Positions 35,315 through 44,501 of a stretch of DNA of 64,000 nucleotides are shown here, in pieces; the stretch's first letter is position 1, and each line of letters opens with the position of its first letter. The DNA lies in the NCBI GenBank assembly GCA_963665705.1, contig OY762448.1, positions 5,394,001 to 5,458,000 of the forward strand, in the 5' to 3' direction. Under the pieces are notes generated by a model. It saw nothing but the letters and a program-made list of their open reading frames with translations, was not told the origin of the DNA and did not search any database. Source of the stretch: Saccharicrinis sp963665705. GTDB lineage: Bacteria > Bacteroidota > Bacteroidia > Bacteroidales > Marinilabiliaceae. The translations under genes and the position numbers were made by a program.

Positions 35315-35755
35315 ATGAAATTTTTAAAAGTTGGATTAGCTGCTGATCATGCAGGATTTAAATTAAAAGAAATTTTAAAGATTTATTTATTAGAGATTGG
35401 ATTAGAAGTTGATGATTTCGGAACGCATTCAACTGAAAGTACAGATTATGCTGATTGGGCTCATCCAATGGCCGATGCTGTTGAGAATAATCAAGTCGAT
35501 TTTGGTATATCAGTATGTGGAAGTGGTAATGGAATTAATATGACAGTAAATAAACATCAAGGTATTCGTGCTGCTCTATGTTGGAATAATGAAATTTCTG
35601 AATTAGCGCGTTCTCATAATAATGCAAATGTATGTTCTTTACCTGCAAGGTTTATTTCTGTTGAAGAAGCTAAAGCTATAGTTAATGCTTTTATAAATAC
35701 GCCTTTTGAAGGTGGCAGACATATTAGAAGAATAGAAAAAATTCCTATTAATTAA
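35315..35755 (+). CDS. rpiB: Ribose-5-phosphate isomerase B
   Basis: 146 residues, normal RpiB length. It interconverts ribose-5-phosphate and ribulose-5-phosphate. Markers are 'GLAADHAGFKLKE', 'DDFGTHSTESTDYADWAHPMADAV', 'DFGISVCGSGNGINMTVNKHQGIRAALCW' with the catalytic Cys in the 'VCGSGNG' phosphate loop, and the C-terminal 'FINTPFEGGRHIRRIEKI'. It is the first plus-strand gene right of the candidate origin. Confidence 0.97.
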   Translation: MKFLKVGLAADHAGFKLKEILKIYLLEIGLEVDDFGTHSTESTDYADWAHPMADAVENNQVDFGISVCGSGNGINMTVNKHQGIRAALCWNNEISELARSHNNANVCSLPARFISVEEAKAIVNAFINTPFEGGRHIRRIEKIPIN

Positions 35756-35961
35756 TTTAATGTAATTGCTATATTGATTTATATAAGAATAAAATAGTAG
35801 ATTTTTAATATAGTCGTTATTTTTTTTTGCAGAGTATACATTAAATATCATGAGTAAATTTTAATTGTATTATATTTAATTTGTTGATATATAGGTTATA
35901 ATGTAATATAGTAGATGTATATAAATAATTTATGTAATTTAGCATTTAAAAATCTTTTATT

Positions 35962-36405
35962 ATGTTATCAAACACTTGCAAATATGCAGTTAGGTCTGTT
36001 ATTTATCTTGCATTGAATGAAGAAGAGGGTAAGAAAATTGGAATTAAAAAGATTTCTGAAGATTTAAATATCCCTACACCTTTTCTTGGTAAAATATTGC
36101 AGCAACTGGTAAAACAAAAAATGCTACTCTCTACAAAAGGTCCACATGGTGGATTTTCTATTGGAAAAAAACCGTCAGATATTACTTTATTAGATATAGT
36201 AAAAATAATAGATGGTATGGATATGTTTGAAATGTGTTTGATAGGTATGAATACATGTAAATCTTCGCATGCTAAACAATTACCTTGTCCGGTACATGAA
36301 AAATTTTGTGAAGTAAGAGCTGAATTATTGAAACTGTTTAAAAGTGAAACTATAGAAAATATTATTAAGAGAGTTGATAATAAAATTGATTATTATCTGT
36401 TATAA
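35962..36405 (+). CDS. Rrf2-family transcriptional regulator with cysteine cluster
   Basis: 147 residues. Winged helix-turn-helix of the Rrf2 family ('YAVRSVIYLALNE...IKKISEDLNIPTPFLGKILQQLVKQKMLLSTKGPHGGFSIGK'). The C-terminal half holds Cys92, Cys99, Cys109, His112 and Cys116, a spacing similar to the Fe-S-cluster ligands of IscR/NsrR-type members. It is therefore probably a sensor of iron-sulfur status, NO or redox. No suf/isc gene is adjacent. Its 3' end overlaps the convergent VanZ-like gene by 13 bases. Confidence 0.9.
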   Translation: MLSNTCKYAVRSVIYLALNEEEGKKIGIKKISEDLNIPTPFLGKILQQLVKQKMLLSTKGPHGGFSIGKKPSDITLLDIVKIIDGMDMFEMCLIGMNTCKSSHAKQLPCPVHEKFCEVRAELLKLFKSETIENIIKRVDNKIDYYLL

Positions 36406-36800
36406 TTATTTTTAAATAGTAATAATTTATAGATAAAATTTAAGTCTTTTACAGCTATAAAAATTCCACTTCCTATAATTACACCTATTATATTAAAAAT
36501 AGCATCATATAGGTTTCCACTTCTATATATAGTAAGTGTTGCTTGTAAAAATTCAATTAATATTCCTAATAAAATAGTATCAATAATAATCCAATACTTT
36601 CTAATAGAATTTTTATTTACATAATTTTCAATAAGGAAAATAAAGCTTAATCCACAATACATCATAAAGTGAACAAATTTGTCAAAATGCTTAAAAAATT
36701 TCACTTCTCCAGGAACTATTTTATTAACATTCATTAAACTTAAAAATAGTATAATAAATATTAGTAAAGTAGTTCTCCAATATGTTTTTAAAGTATACAT
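36393..36800 (-). CDS. VanZ-like membrane protein
   Basis: 135 residues with four hydrophobic segments (about 10-25, 43-58, 70-86 and 100-118). Features of the VanZ family include 'FDKFVHFMMYCGLSFIF', 'GILIEFLQATLTIYRSGNLYDAIFNIIGVIIG' and the acidic and histidine residues in the loops. The biochemical role of such small single-domain copies in Bacteroidota is not known. They are usually lone genes without antibiotic-resistance neighbours, as here. Confidence 0.85.
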   Translation of the reverse strand: MYTLKTYWRTTLLIFIILFLSLMNVNKIVPGEVKFFKHFDKFVHFMMYCGLSFIFLIENYVNKNSIRKYWIIIDTILLGILIEFLQATLTIYRSGNLYDAIFNIIGVIIGSGIFIAVKDLNFIYKLLLFKNNYNR

Positions 36801-36880
36801 TATTAATGTGTTATGTATTTTTCTTAATATGAATTATCAACTAGTTATTAACAATTATTTGCAATATAGTATAAAACAAA

Positions 36881-36896
36881 TGTTTCACGTGAAACG
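36881..36896. other. parS-like site upstream of hemW
   Basis: TGTTTCACGTGAAACG matches the parS consensus TGTTTCACGTGAAACA at 15 of 16 positions; the inner 14 bases are a perfect palindrome. It is intergenic, 35 bases before hemW. Confidence 0.85.
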
Positions 36897-36930
36897 TTCA
36901 TGTTAAAATTTTATAATATTAAATTTATTA

Positions 36931-38058
36931 ATGGCCGGAATATATTTACATATACCTTTTTGTTTAAAAAAATGTGGATATTGTGATTTTTACAGTATTA
37001 CTGATATATCATTAAAAGGGAGATTTTTAGATACCATAATTCAGGAAATTCAAACGAGAAACATAGAATTTAAAAGTGAAGATATTACTACTATTTATTT
37101 AGGAGGAGGAACCCCTAGTTTATTAGATAAAAAGGATTTATCTAAAATACTTGATACAATATTTGAATATGTAAACAGTGATGCTATCAATGAACTTACT
37201 ATAGAAGTAAATCCTGATGATATAACAGATGAATTTTTAGTTGATTTAATACAATTGGGTTTTAATCGATTAAGTATTGGAATACAAAGTTTTAATGATA
37301 ATATATTAAAGTTTATGAATCGACGTCACGATTCAAAACAGGCTCTGTATGCAATACAAAAAGCTCAGAATGCAGGATTTAAAAATATTAGTATTGATTT
37401 AATTTATGGTGTACCTAATATGAGTATAGATGATTGGAGAAATTCATTAGCTATTGCAAAAAGTATGTATGTACAACATATATCTGCTTATCATTTAACT
37501 TTCGAATCAGGTACTCCTTTTTATAAAAAACTTAAGAAAGGTGATATAAAAGAAATTGCAGATTCCGATAGTATAAAACAATACCAACTATTGTTATCAG
37601 AGATGAACCATTCTGGTTTTATTGATTATGAAATTTCTAATTTTGCTCAACAAGGTTTTGAATCTCAACATAATTCAAGTTATTGGACAGGACAAAATTA
37701 TTTCGGTTTTGGACCAGGTGCCCATTCATTAAAAAATAACATAAGGAGATGGAATATATCTAATTTATCAGAATATATAAGTAATGTAATACATGGTGAT
37801 ATTTACTATACGAATGAAACACTTTCTGAGGAAGACAGATATAATGAACTAATTATGCTTGGTTTAAGAACAAGAAAAGGAGTAGATTTATTTTATCTTA
37901 ATACTAATTTTAATTCAGAAATAATTTCATTTTATAATAAAGAATTTGATATTCAATACCGTAAATCAACCGTGTTTATAGAAAATGGATTTTTAAAAAT
38001 AAGGGACAATAATAAGTTTATAACTGATCAAATAATATCAAATTTTTTTATGATTTAA
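36931..38058 (+). CDS. hemW: HemW-type radical SAM protein (haem chaperone, coproporphyrinogen oxidase-like)
   Basis: 375 residues. N-terminal 'IYLHIPFCLKKCGYCDFYS' has the radical-SAM CxxxCxxC at Cys11, Cys15 and Cys18. The extra fourth cysteine typical of HemN is missing, so HemW is favoured over HemN. Further marks are 'TIYLGGGTPSLL', 'TIEVNPDD', 'RLSIGIQSFND' and 'ISIDLIYGVPNMSIDDW', with a C-terminal HemN_C domain ('EDRYNELIMLGLRTRKGVDL'). HemW binds haem and delivers it to acceptor proteins. Confidence 0.93.
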   Translation: MAGIYLHIPFCLKKCGYCDFYSITDISLKGRFLDTIIQEIQTRNIEFKSEDITTIYLGGGTPSLLDKKDLSKILDTIFEYVNSDAINELTIEVNPDDITDEFLVDLIQLGFNRLSIGIQSFNDNILKFMNRRHDSKQALYAIQKAQNAGFKNISIDLIYGVPNMSIDDWRNSLAIAKSMYVQHISAYHLTFESGTPFYKKLKKGDIKEIADSDSIKQYQLLLSEMNHSGFIDYEISNFAQQGFESQHNSSYWTGQNYFGFGPGAHSLKNNIRRWNISNLSEYISNVIHGDIYYTNETLSEEDRYNELIMLGLRTRKGVDLFYLNTNFNSEIISFYNKEFDIQYRKSTVFIENGFLKIRDNNKFITDQIISNFFMI

Positions 38059-38064
38059 TACGTT

Positions 38065-38469
38065 ATGTTTAAACAAAATTTTGCTATAGTAATTATATTG
38101 ATGTGCTTAATGCCTGGAGTTAGAGCACAAAAAACAAATACTAAAATATTAGAATGTGATGATTTTTTTAAAGAAGTATATGAAAATGGTAAGGTTAAAT
38201 TATTTGATTTGAGAATTCCAGAGAAATATATTAAAAATAGGCTTGTAGATGCCATTTTAGCTGATTCCAAAGAAAAATTAAATCAGTATTTAAAAGATAT
38301 GGATAAAAATGATAAAATATTTTTATACTGTGAAATTGGAAAAAGAACTAGTCAATGCTCAAAATGGCTTAATGAATTAGGATATTATAATGTATATCAA
38401 TTAAAAGGTGGTTTTATAAATTGGAAAAAAAGTGGATTTCCAGTTGATTCAGAAAAAATTAAATTGTAA
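38065..38469 (+). CDS. Secreted rhodanese-like domain protein
   Basis: 134 residues. A signal peptide (MFKQNFAIVIILMCLMPGVRAQ) is followed by one rhodanese domain: 'LFDLRIPEKYIKNRLVDAILAD' (where substrate-binding rhodaneses have D-x-R) and the active-site loop 'YCEIGKRTSQCSKWL' with nucleophile Cys89, then 'VYQLKGGFINWKKSGFPV'. It is predicted to be periplasmic. It may carry sulfane sulfur or act in redox chemistry; the substrate is unknown. Encoded 6 bases after hemW and 9 before the CDF transporter. Confidence 0.9.
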   Translation: MFKQNFAIVIILMCLMPGVRAQKTNTKILECDDFFKEVYENGKVKLFDLRIPEKYIKNRLVDAILADSKEKLNQYLKDMDKNDKIFLYCEIGKRTSQCSKWLNELGYYNVYQLKGGFINWKKSGFPVDSEKIKL

Positions 38470-38478
38470 TAGATAAAT

Positions 38479-39360
38479 ATGGATAGATATAAGGCTGGAA
38501 TTTTTGTTTCATGGACTTCAATTTTATTAAATATAGGCTTATTTATTATTAAATTTTGGGCTGGTATTTTATTTCATTCAGTTGCGCTAATTGCTGATGC
38601 CTGGCATACATTAACAGATTCTATATCTTCTGTTGCCGTGTTGATTGGAATAAAAATTTCAGCAAAACCAGCAGATGATGAACACCCTTTTGGACATGGA
38701 CGTGCTGAACTTATGTCTACTATTTTTGTAGGTATTTTACTTGCATTAGTTGGTGCAAATTTCACATATGAATCAATTTTAAAATTAAGAATGCATGAGT
38801 CTGTTAATTATGGTAGTTTTGCTATAATTGTTACTGTTATCTCTATTGTTGTTAAAGAATTAATGGCTCAGTATTCTATCCATTTTGGAAAAAAAATTAA
38901 TGCCAAATCCTTAATTGCTGATGGTTGGCATCATAGAAGTGATGCTTTTTCAAGTGTTATTATTTTAGGAGGTATTTTTATAGGTAAGTATTTTTGGTGG
39001 GTTGATGGTGTTTTAGGTTTATTAGTTTCATTTTTAATTTTTTATACAACCTATAAAATATTAAAAGAATCACTATCAATTTTTTTAGGTGAAAAGATAG
39101 ATGATGAACTTAAAGAAAGTATTCAAGAAATAGGTTACCAATTTTTTAATAAAGATTTAGATCCACATCATTTTTTACTTCATCAATATGGTAATCATTC
39201 TGAATTAACCTTTCATATATCTTTACCAGGAAATATGAGTTTAACAGAGGCACATTTAATCGCAACTAAATATGAAACTGCAATTAAAGATGTTCATAAT
39301 ATTGGAGTTACGATACATATTGACTCCTTGGATGAATACAATAATGTAAAGATTGGATAG
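38479..39360 (+). CDS. Cation diffusion facilitator (CDF) metal transporter
   Basis: 293 residues with six membrane segments. It exports divalent cations (Zn, Fe, Mn or Co) in exchange for protons. The tetrahedral metal site is seen as 'LIADAWHTLTD' (Asp40, His43, Asp47) in TM2 and 'LIADGWHHRSDA' in TM5. 'DDEHPFGHGR' lies in the TM2-TM3 loop. A C-terminal cytosolic ferredoxin-like domain contains 'PHHFLLHQYGNHSELTFHISLP'. The metal cannot be fixed from the motif; HxxxD in TM2 is less common than the ZitB HxxxD/DxxxD patterns. Confidence 0.93.
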   Translation: MDRYKAGIFVSWTSILLNIGLFIIKFWAGILFHSVALIADAWHTLTDSISSVAVLIGIKISAKPADDEHPFGHGRAELMSTIFVGILLALVGANFTYESILKLRMHESVNYGSFAIIVTVISIVVKELMAQYSIHFGKKINAKSLIADGWHHRSDAFSSVIILGGIFIGKYFWWVDGVLGLLVSFLIFYTTYKILKESLSIFLGEKIDDELKESIQEIGYQFFNKDLDPHHFLLHQYGNHSELTFHISLPGNMSLTEAHLIATKYETAIKDVHNIGVTIHIDSLDEYNNVKIG

Positions 39361-39442
39361 AAACGTCAAGATAATATAGCCTCTTATGTAAAAACTGGTA
39401 ATTGCATTTAATTTGGTTTTATATTGATATAAAATTATTTAA

Positions 39443-40219
39443 ATGCAGCGTCTATTTACTTTTATTATTATAATATTTGTTTGTTTTGGTTGTTATCAGA
39501 ATAAAAATAAACTCTCGTTTATATCTATAAATATTGATAATAATAATTTTCTTAAAAAGGATTCTGTTTTTAACTCTATAAAAACTTTAAGACCTGATAT
39601 AATAGAAATTAATGATTTGTTTTTTAATAATTTTAGTGAATCTCAAAATTTTGATGAAGATTATATTAACCTATCTAAGCAAGAAAATATAACAAGTAAT
39701 CAGGCTAATTCATTATTATTTGCCAATAAAGATTTAATAGAACTTTTGGTATCTTCAAAACAAATAATATATCATGATACTCTAGAATATAATTTAAATA
39801 TCATTTCTTGGTATAAATTAAGATATATTAAATCAGGATACATTTTTTATGTATTTATTTTAGACTCACAATTGTCATTGGATACTAAACAAATAAAATT
39901 AATAAGTTATCGATTACTAACTAAAATTAATGAAGTTACAGCTGGAGCTCCAGTAATAATATTAAATAAGAATTATAAAACATTAATTATTAATGATTTA
40001 ATCACTAATGAGTGGATTGATAATTATGGATTTAAAGCTGTTAATAATGAAAATTGTATTAGGTTTTATGTCAATGATTTTTTCAAAGTTATAAAAATTA
40101 CACAAGACTCAATTCACCCATCTTCATTTTGTAATATTCATATTAAATTTTCAATGAATACCGGTAGTGTTAAACGAAATAAATTAGGAGATCAGCTAAA
40201 TGAATTATTGGTTAAATAG
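39443..40219 (+). CDS. Lipoprotein with possible degenerate EEP (endonuclease/exonuclease/phosphatase) fold
   Basis: 258 residues. Signal peptide ending in 'VCFGC' (lipidation Cys17). The chain 'LSFISINIDN' ... 'LRPDIIEINDLFFN' ... 'GAPVIILNKNYKTLIINDLITNEWIDNYGFKAVN' ... 'SIHPSSFCNIHIKFSM' follows the strand order of EEP-family hydrolases, but the catalytic residues (GDFN, SDH) are replaced. It is therefore likely non-catalytic if the fold assignment is right. That is a weak inference. The gene overlaps the convergent DUF2797 gene by 8 bases. Confidence 0.55.
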   Translation: MQRLFTFIIIIFVCFGCYQNKNKLSFISINIDNNNFLKKDSVFNSIKTLRPDIIEINDLFFNNFSESQNFDEDYINLSKQENITSNQANSLLFANKDLIELLVSSKQIIYHDTLEYNLNIISWYKLRYIKSGYIFYVFILDSQLSLDTKQIKLISYRLLTKINEVTAGAPVIILNKNYKTLIINDLITNEWIDNYGFKAVNNENCIRFYVNDFFKVIKITQDSIHPSSFCNIHIKFSMNTGSVKRNKLGDQLNELLVK

Positions 40220-41006
40220 AGAATTTAATTAAATATCCCCTGTGTTTTCTGATGTTTATAACCTTTGAATTATCTAAAATTAAATATTGGCCTTTTATAC
40301 CAGTTAATATACCTTCAATTTTTTCTGATTTATCAAAGCTATCACTTTTGATTTTCGTTGGGTAATTTGTTATTGGAAATTCTATTTTAGTAATTTTATT
40401 TTGTTCTGAATAGTATTGTAGTAATTCATAAGGTAACAACTCTTTTACTTTAACTTTTTCAACTGTTAAATCAATAGATACAGACTGACCTTTTAACATA
40501 GATTGCCAACTGGTTTTATCTGAATAAAATTGCATTAAAAATTTTTCAACGATACCTGCAATATGTCTATTGGGAGTTTCTGCTATAATAATAGCTTCTG
40601 TAGCACCTTGGTCTATCCATCTGGTAGGAATTTGGCTTTTACGTGTTATACCTACTTTTATATTTGAAGAGTTGGCTAAATATACAATATGTGGTTGTAA
40701 GCAATGATTTTCTGACCATTCCATATTTCTGCTAATACCTAAATGTGCCTGACACTTATCTGGATGAAGAATACATTCGCTTGCTTGTGGAGAGGTAACA
40801 AAACAATTATAACAAAATCCTTGCGAAAAGGATTTATTTGTTTTTTTACCACAGGCAACGCAGTTAATTTGATGTTGATATTGTAATGATATTTTATGCC
40901 CAATATATTGGTTTATTTCAATTGTCTCCTCTCCTATTGGAAGTATGTATTTTACTTCATCCTCCAATTGAGTTTTCATTTTTTCTATGTTGCCTGTATA
41001 TTCCAT
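40212..41006 (-). CDS. DUF2797 family protein
   Basis: 264 residues. Family blocks include 'GHKISLQYQHQINCVACGKKTNKSFSQGFCYNCFVTSPQASECILHPDKCQAHLGISRNMEWSENHCLQPHIVYLANSSNIKVGITR'. The first cysteine group (CVAC...CYNC) forms a zinc ribbon, and the later 'VYLANSSNIKVGITRKSQIPTRWIDQGA' resembles a GIY-YIG-like half. The conserved function is unknown. It follows the U32 protein on the same strand with a 24-base gap. Confidence 0.88.
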   Translation of the reverse strand: MEYTGNIEKMKTQLEDEVKYILPIGEETIEINQYIGHKISLQYQHQINCVACGKKTNKSFSQGFCYNCFVTSPQASECILHPDKCQAHLGISRNMEWSENHCLQPHIVYLANSSNIKVGITRKSQIPTRWIDQGATEAIIIAETPNRHIAGIVEKFLMQFYSDKTSWQSMLKGQSVSIDLTVEKVKVKELLPYELLQYYSEQNKITKIEFPITNYPTKIKSDSFDKSEKIEGILTGIKGQYLILDNSKVINIRKHRGYLIKFSI

Positions 41007-41030
41007 GAATTTCTATGTAATTAGGTATTA

Positions 41031-42287
41031 TTATTGATCAAGTGAAGGATGTGCAGGTACTAATTTATATAATTTATCAGATCTTCTAATTTTTTCTGAA
41101 ATAGGAATTGAAAACCTCTCTCCTTTTATAGTTTGATCTACATTTTTTAAATCAACTCTTATTTCAGGTACTATCATTTTTACAACACCCGTTGTTGGAC
41201 CTGTTATTAATATTTCGTCACCTACATTTAATTCTTTTGTTTCCATTAAGAATTCAGCTACTCCAATTTTTGGGAAATAGTTAGTTCCTTTACCTATATA
41301 CATTTTTCTTTTAGTAGCTCTGTTTCCGTAATTATGACTCCACTCTCCTAATTTTTGTCCTAAATAATAACCATCCCAAAAACCACGATTAAATACTGTA
41401 CTTAATTCCTTGTTCCAGTCATCTATTTTCTCCTGGTTAAAAGATCCATTCAATATAGAATTTAGAGCATCATTATAGGCTTTAACAACAGTATATACAT
41501 ATTCAGGTCCTCGTGCTCTACCCTCTATTTTAAATACACGTACACCAGCATCCACCATTTTATTTAAAAAATGGATAGTTTTTAAATCTTTAGGTGACAT
41601 AATGTATTCATTATCAATTTCAAGCTCTTGTCCTGTATCTTTATCAGTCACAATGTAGCTTCTTCTGCAGGTTTGAAGACAAGCACCTCTGTTAGCAGAA
41701 TGATCTGTATTATGTAGGCTCATATAACATTTACCTGATACTGCCATACATAAAGCTCCATGACTAAACATTTCAATTTGAATTAATTTACCGTTGGGTC
41801 CTTTAATCTGCTGTAACTCTATTTCTCTGTATATTTGGGCAACTTGATCTAAATTTAGCTCTCTTGCCAAAACCACAACATCGGCAAATTTTGCGTAGAA
41901 TTTTAGAGATTCAATATTTGCTATATTCAATTGCGTGCTAAGATGCACTTCAACATCAACCTCTCGTGCAAATGAAATAGCAGCAACATCAGAAGCAATT
42001 ATTGCTGTTAATTCAGCTTCTTTAGCAGCTATTATTACTTTTTTCATCAGGTTTAGATCCTGATCGTATAGTACTGTATTAACAGTTAAATATGTCCTAA
42101 CATTATTTTCTTTAGCGATCTTAACAATTTCATGTAAGTCTTCAATAGTAAAGTTGTTTGATGATCTTGAACGCATATTTAAACCTTCAATACCAAAGTA
42201 AACTGAATTTGCTCCACCTTTAATAGCTGCGCGTAAAGATTCATAAGAACCAACGGGAGCCATAATTTCAAAATCTTCTCTTTTCAT
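41031..42287 (-). CDS. U32 family protein (TrhP/RlhA-type RNA hydroxylation factor)
   Basis: 418 residues. U32 motif 'ELQQIKGPNGKLIQIEMFSHGALCMAVSGKCYMS' followed by 'NRGACLQTCRRSY'; the four cysteines fit the proposed Fe-S ligands. Further hallmarks are 'EIMAPVGSYESLRAAIKGGANSVYFG' and 'MSPKDLKTIHFLNKMVDAGVRVFKIEGRARGPEYVYTVVKAYNDAL'. Members once called collagenase-like peptidases are now known to hydroxylate tRNA (TrhP) or 23S rRNA (RlhA) using prephenate. The length and domain order are closer to TrhP (YegQ). Which RNA it acts on cannot be decided here. Confidence 0.88.
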   Translation of the reverse strand: MKREDFEIMAPVGSYESLRAAIKGGANSVYFGIEGLNMRSRSSNNFTIEDLHEIVKIAKENNVRTYLTVNTVLYDQDLNLMKKVIIAAKEAELTAIIASDVAAISFAREVDVEVHLSTQLNIANIESLKFYAKFADVVVLARELNLDQVAQIYREIELQQIKGPNGKLIQIEMFSHGALCMAVSGKCYMSLHNTDHSANRGACLQTCRRSYIVTDKDTGQELEIDNEYIMSPKDLKTIHFLNKMVDAGVRVFKIEGRARGPEYVYTVVKAYNDALNSILNGSFNQEKIDDWNKELSTVFNRGFWDGYYLGQKLGEWSHNYGNRATKRKMYIGKGTNYFPKIGVAEFLMETKELNVGDEILITGPTTGVVKMIVPEIRVDLKNVDQTIKGERFSIPISEKIRRSDKLYKLVPAHPSLDQ

Positions 42288-42503
42288 TTATAATGTTTTA
42301 ACAACCGCAAAAATATTAATAAAAACTTAACTTTTATGATGTATTTTAGATATTAATTTCTGATATTCTATTGTGTATTTAGTAATATTTATAAACAAAA
42401 GATTTAATAGTTAGAAAAAATTCTTTCCTTTGTTTTACAATGATTATAACTAGTATTCTTGGTATTATATTTTTTGAATAACTGAATTAGTAATTACATA
42501 TAA

Positions 42504-43493
42504 ATGATCTCTAAATCTAAATTAAAAGATAAATTTAAAAAGTTATTATTAACAAGAGTTAGTACTTCTAAGGAATTGTTTTATGCAAAAAACTTTATAA
42601 AATATTCCATCCCACAGTCTTTTTATAAGCAAAAGTTAGATAAAATAATTCGTGATGGTCTTATAGATGATAAGGACTCTATTTATAATAGAGTTCATTA
42701 CTATAATAAGTTAAAAAGTAATTTTACGCTTAATAATGGAACTTTAATAAAGGACTTTAAGTTCCGACATAAATTTTCAATTTATTATTTTGACACTTAT
42801 GATATAACTAAATATTTTAATGTCAATAATAAATTTTCATATGTATTTGGAGATGTTATTGAAATACCAAAAGAACCTTCTTTTGTAAAAAGTCGCCCAA
42901 TAAAAGACAATAATCTTAATGAAAATTCAGTTTTATTAAAGTTGAATAAAATTAGGCATTATGGTTTTATAAAAGATAAAATTAACTTTTCTGAAAAAAT
43001 TGATAAAGCTATGTGGAGGGGTGATGTTACTGATACTAAAATTAAAAGGATTAATTTATTAGAAAAACATTTTACTAATCCTTTATGCGATATTGGGGTA
43101 ACTTCCAGAAAATTTAAGAGAAAAGAATGGTTAAAAGATAAAATAACAATTAAAGAACAATTAAAATTTAAATATATATTAAGTATTGAAGGACATGATG
43201 TGGCAACTAATTTGAAGTGGATTATGTCATCAAATTCTATAGCTGTTATGCCGAAACCTGAATTTGAAACCTGGTTTATGGAAGGTACATTAATTCCAGA
43301 TTACCATTATATATGTATAAAAGAAGATTTTTCAGATTTAATTGAAAAGCTTCAATATTATATAAATCATCAAGATAAAGCAGCTGAAATAATAAGAAAC
43401 GCTAATACTTATGCACAACAGTTTAAAAATAGAAAGCGTGAACGTTTAATTTCATTATTAGTAGTGAAAAAGTATTTTGAATTAGTAGATTAA
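42504..43493 (+). CDS. Glycosyltransferase family 90 (CAP10/LpsA-like), copy 1
   Basis: 329 residues. The GT90 core is 'KAMWRGDVTDTKIKRINLLEKHF', 'KYILSIEGHDVATNLKWIMSSNSIAVMPKPEFETWFMEGTLIPDYHYICIKEDFSDLIEKLQYYIN'. The Asp of 'EGHD' and the 'WIMSSNS' block are conserved across LPS-modifying LpsA proteins. A close paralogue is at 51373-52341, on the other strand at the far end of the cluster. Cytosolic or membrane-associated; probably adds a core or O-chain sugar. A 216-base gap without recognised signals precedes it. Confidence 0.86.
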   Translation: MISKSKLKDKFKKLLLTRVSTSKELFYAKNFIKYSIPQSFYKQKLDKIIRDGLIDDKDSIYNRVHYYNKLKSNFTLNNGTLIKDFKFRHKFSIYYFDTYDITKYFNVNNKFSYVFGDVIEIPKEPSFVKSRPIKDNNLNENSVLLKLNKIRHYGFIKDKINFSEKIDKAMWRGDVTDTKIKRINLLEKHFTNPLCDIGVTSRKFKRKEWLKDKITIKEQLKFKYILSIEGHDVATNLKWIMSSNSIAVMPKPEFETWFMEGTLIPDYHYICIKEDFSDLIEKLQYYINHQDKAAEIIRNANTYAQQFKNRKRERLISLLVVKKYFELVD

Positions 43494-43538
43494 AGTATTT
43501 TATTATTTAGTTTTTTTATTTAGATAGTTTGACTTGTT

Positions 43539-44468
43539 ATGACTTCAATTTATTTTAAAGTATCTGAAAAGGTATTTATTAATAGGCAAAAAGGGTTTTT
43601 ACATAGATATGTTCTTTCGTTTCATTGGAAAGTATTAAAGGAAGTATGTAAATTTATTTATATATATAAGTATTTGTATTTTAATAAAATATGTAAAAAA
43701 TTAGAGAAAAACTCCGATATTACAGTTTCTATTACTAGTTACCCTAAACGAATTAATAATTTACATATAACAGTTAAATCTGTATTAAAGCAGACTATAC
43801 GTCCTAAAAAGATAATAATTTGGTTATTTAAAGATGAATTTCCTGATGGGATAAATATGCTCCCAAAAAAGTTAACTAATCTATTTAAATATAATGTAGA
43901 AGTTAAATTTATTGATACTAATTTAAAGTCTCATTTAAAGTATTATTATGTATTTAAAAATTTTCCAGATAATTATATTATAACGTTGGATGATGATATC
44001 ATTTATTATCCTAATACCATTGAAAGATTATTAAAAATGCATAAAATGAATCCTAACACTATTTGTGCTAATGTTGCCAAAAAAATAGAAATTAAAAATA
44101 ATGAATTTTTACCTTATAATAAATGGAATATTATAAAAAATAAAGAAATAAACAATTCGCGTAAATATATTGCTTTGGGTGTTGGTGGTGTATTATATCC
44201 TCCGAATCTTATAGATAAAAATATTTTATTTGACCCGGATACTATTAAATCTATTTGTTTAAATGCGGATGATTTATGGTTAAAAGCTTGTTCTTTTATT
44301 TACAATACAAAAATAACAACTGGTGGAAGCTTTTTTCCAAATCCCATTACTATCCCAAATTCTCAAAAAGTAGGATTAAGAACTACTAATGTGAATGAAA
44401 ATTTAAACGATATTCAATGGGAAAAAATTTGTCAAAGATTAAAAATTGAACCAAAAGACTTTGTTTAA
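43539..44468 (+). CDS. Glycosyltransferase (GT-A fold, GT2-like), copy 1
   Basis: 309 residues. Opening 'NSDITVSITSYPKRINNLHITVKSVLKQTIRPKKIIIWLFKDEFPDG' and donor-binding 'NYIITLDDDIIYYPNTIERLLKMH', where DDD corresponds to the DxD metal motif. 'GVGGVLYPPNLIDKNILF' and 'CLNADDLWLKACSF' also occur in the neighbour at 44502-45440, so the two arose by tandem duplication. The N-terminal 60 residues are hydrophobic and basic, suggesting membrane attachment. The donor sugar is unknown. Confidence 0.82.
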   Translation: MTSIYFKVSEKVFINRQKGFLHRYVLSFHWKVLKEVCKFIYIYKYLYFNKICKKLEKNSDITVSITSYPKRINNLHITVKSVLKQTIRPKKIIIWLFKDEFPDGINMLPKKLTNLFKYNVEVKFIDTNLKSHLKYYYVFKNFPDNYIITLDDDIIYYPNTIERLLKMHKMNPNTICANVAKKIEIKNNEFLPYNKWNIIKNKEINNSRKYIALGVGGVLYPPNLIDKNILFDPDTIKSICLNADDLWLKACSFIYNTKITTGGSFFPNPITIPNSQKVGLRTTNVNENLNDIQWEKICQRLKIEPKDFV

Positions 44469-44501
44469 AATATTTTTTCTTAAAAAAATAAATGAATAAA
44501 A

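Noticed and set aside
36961..36990. TGTGGATAT in hemW as a DnaA box
   Set aside because: One mismatch to the consensus and part of the conserved radical-SAM coding motif.
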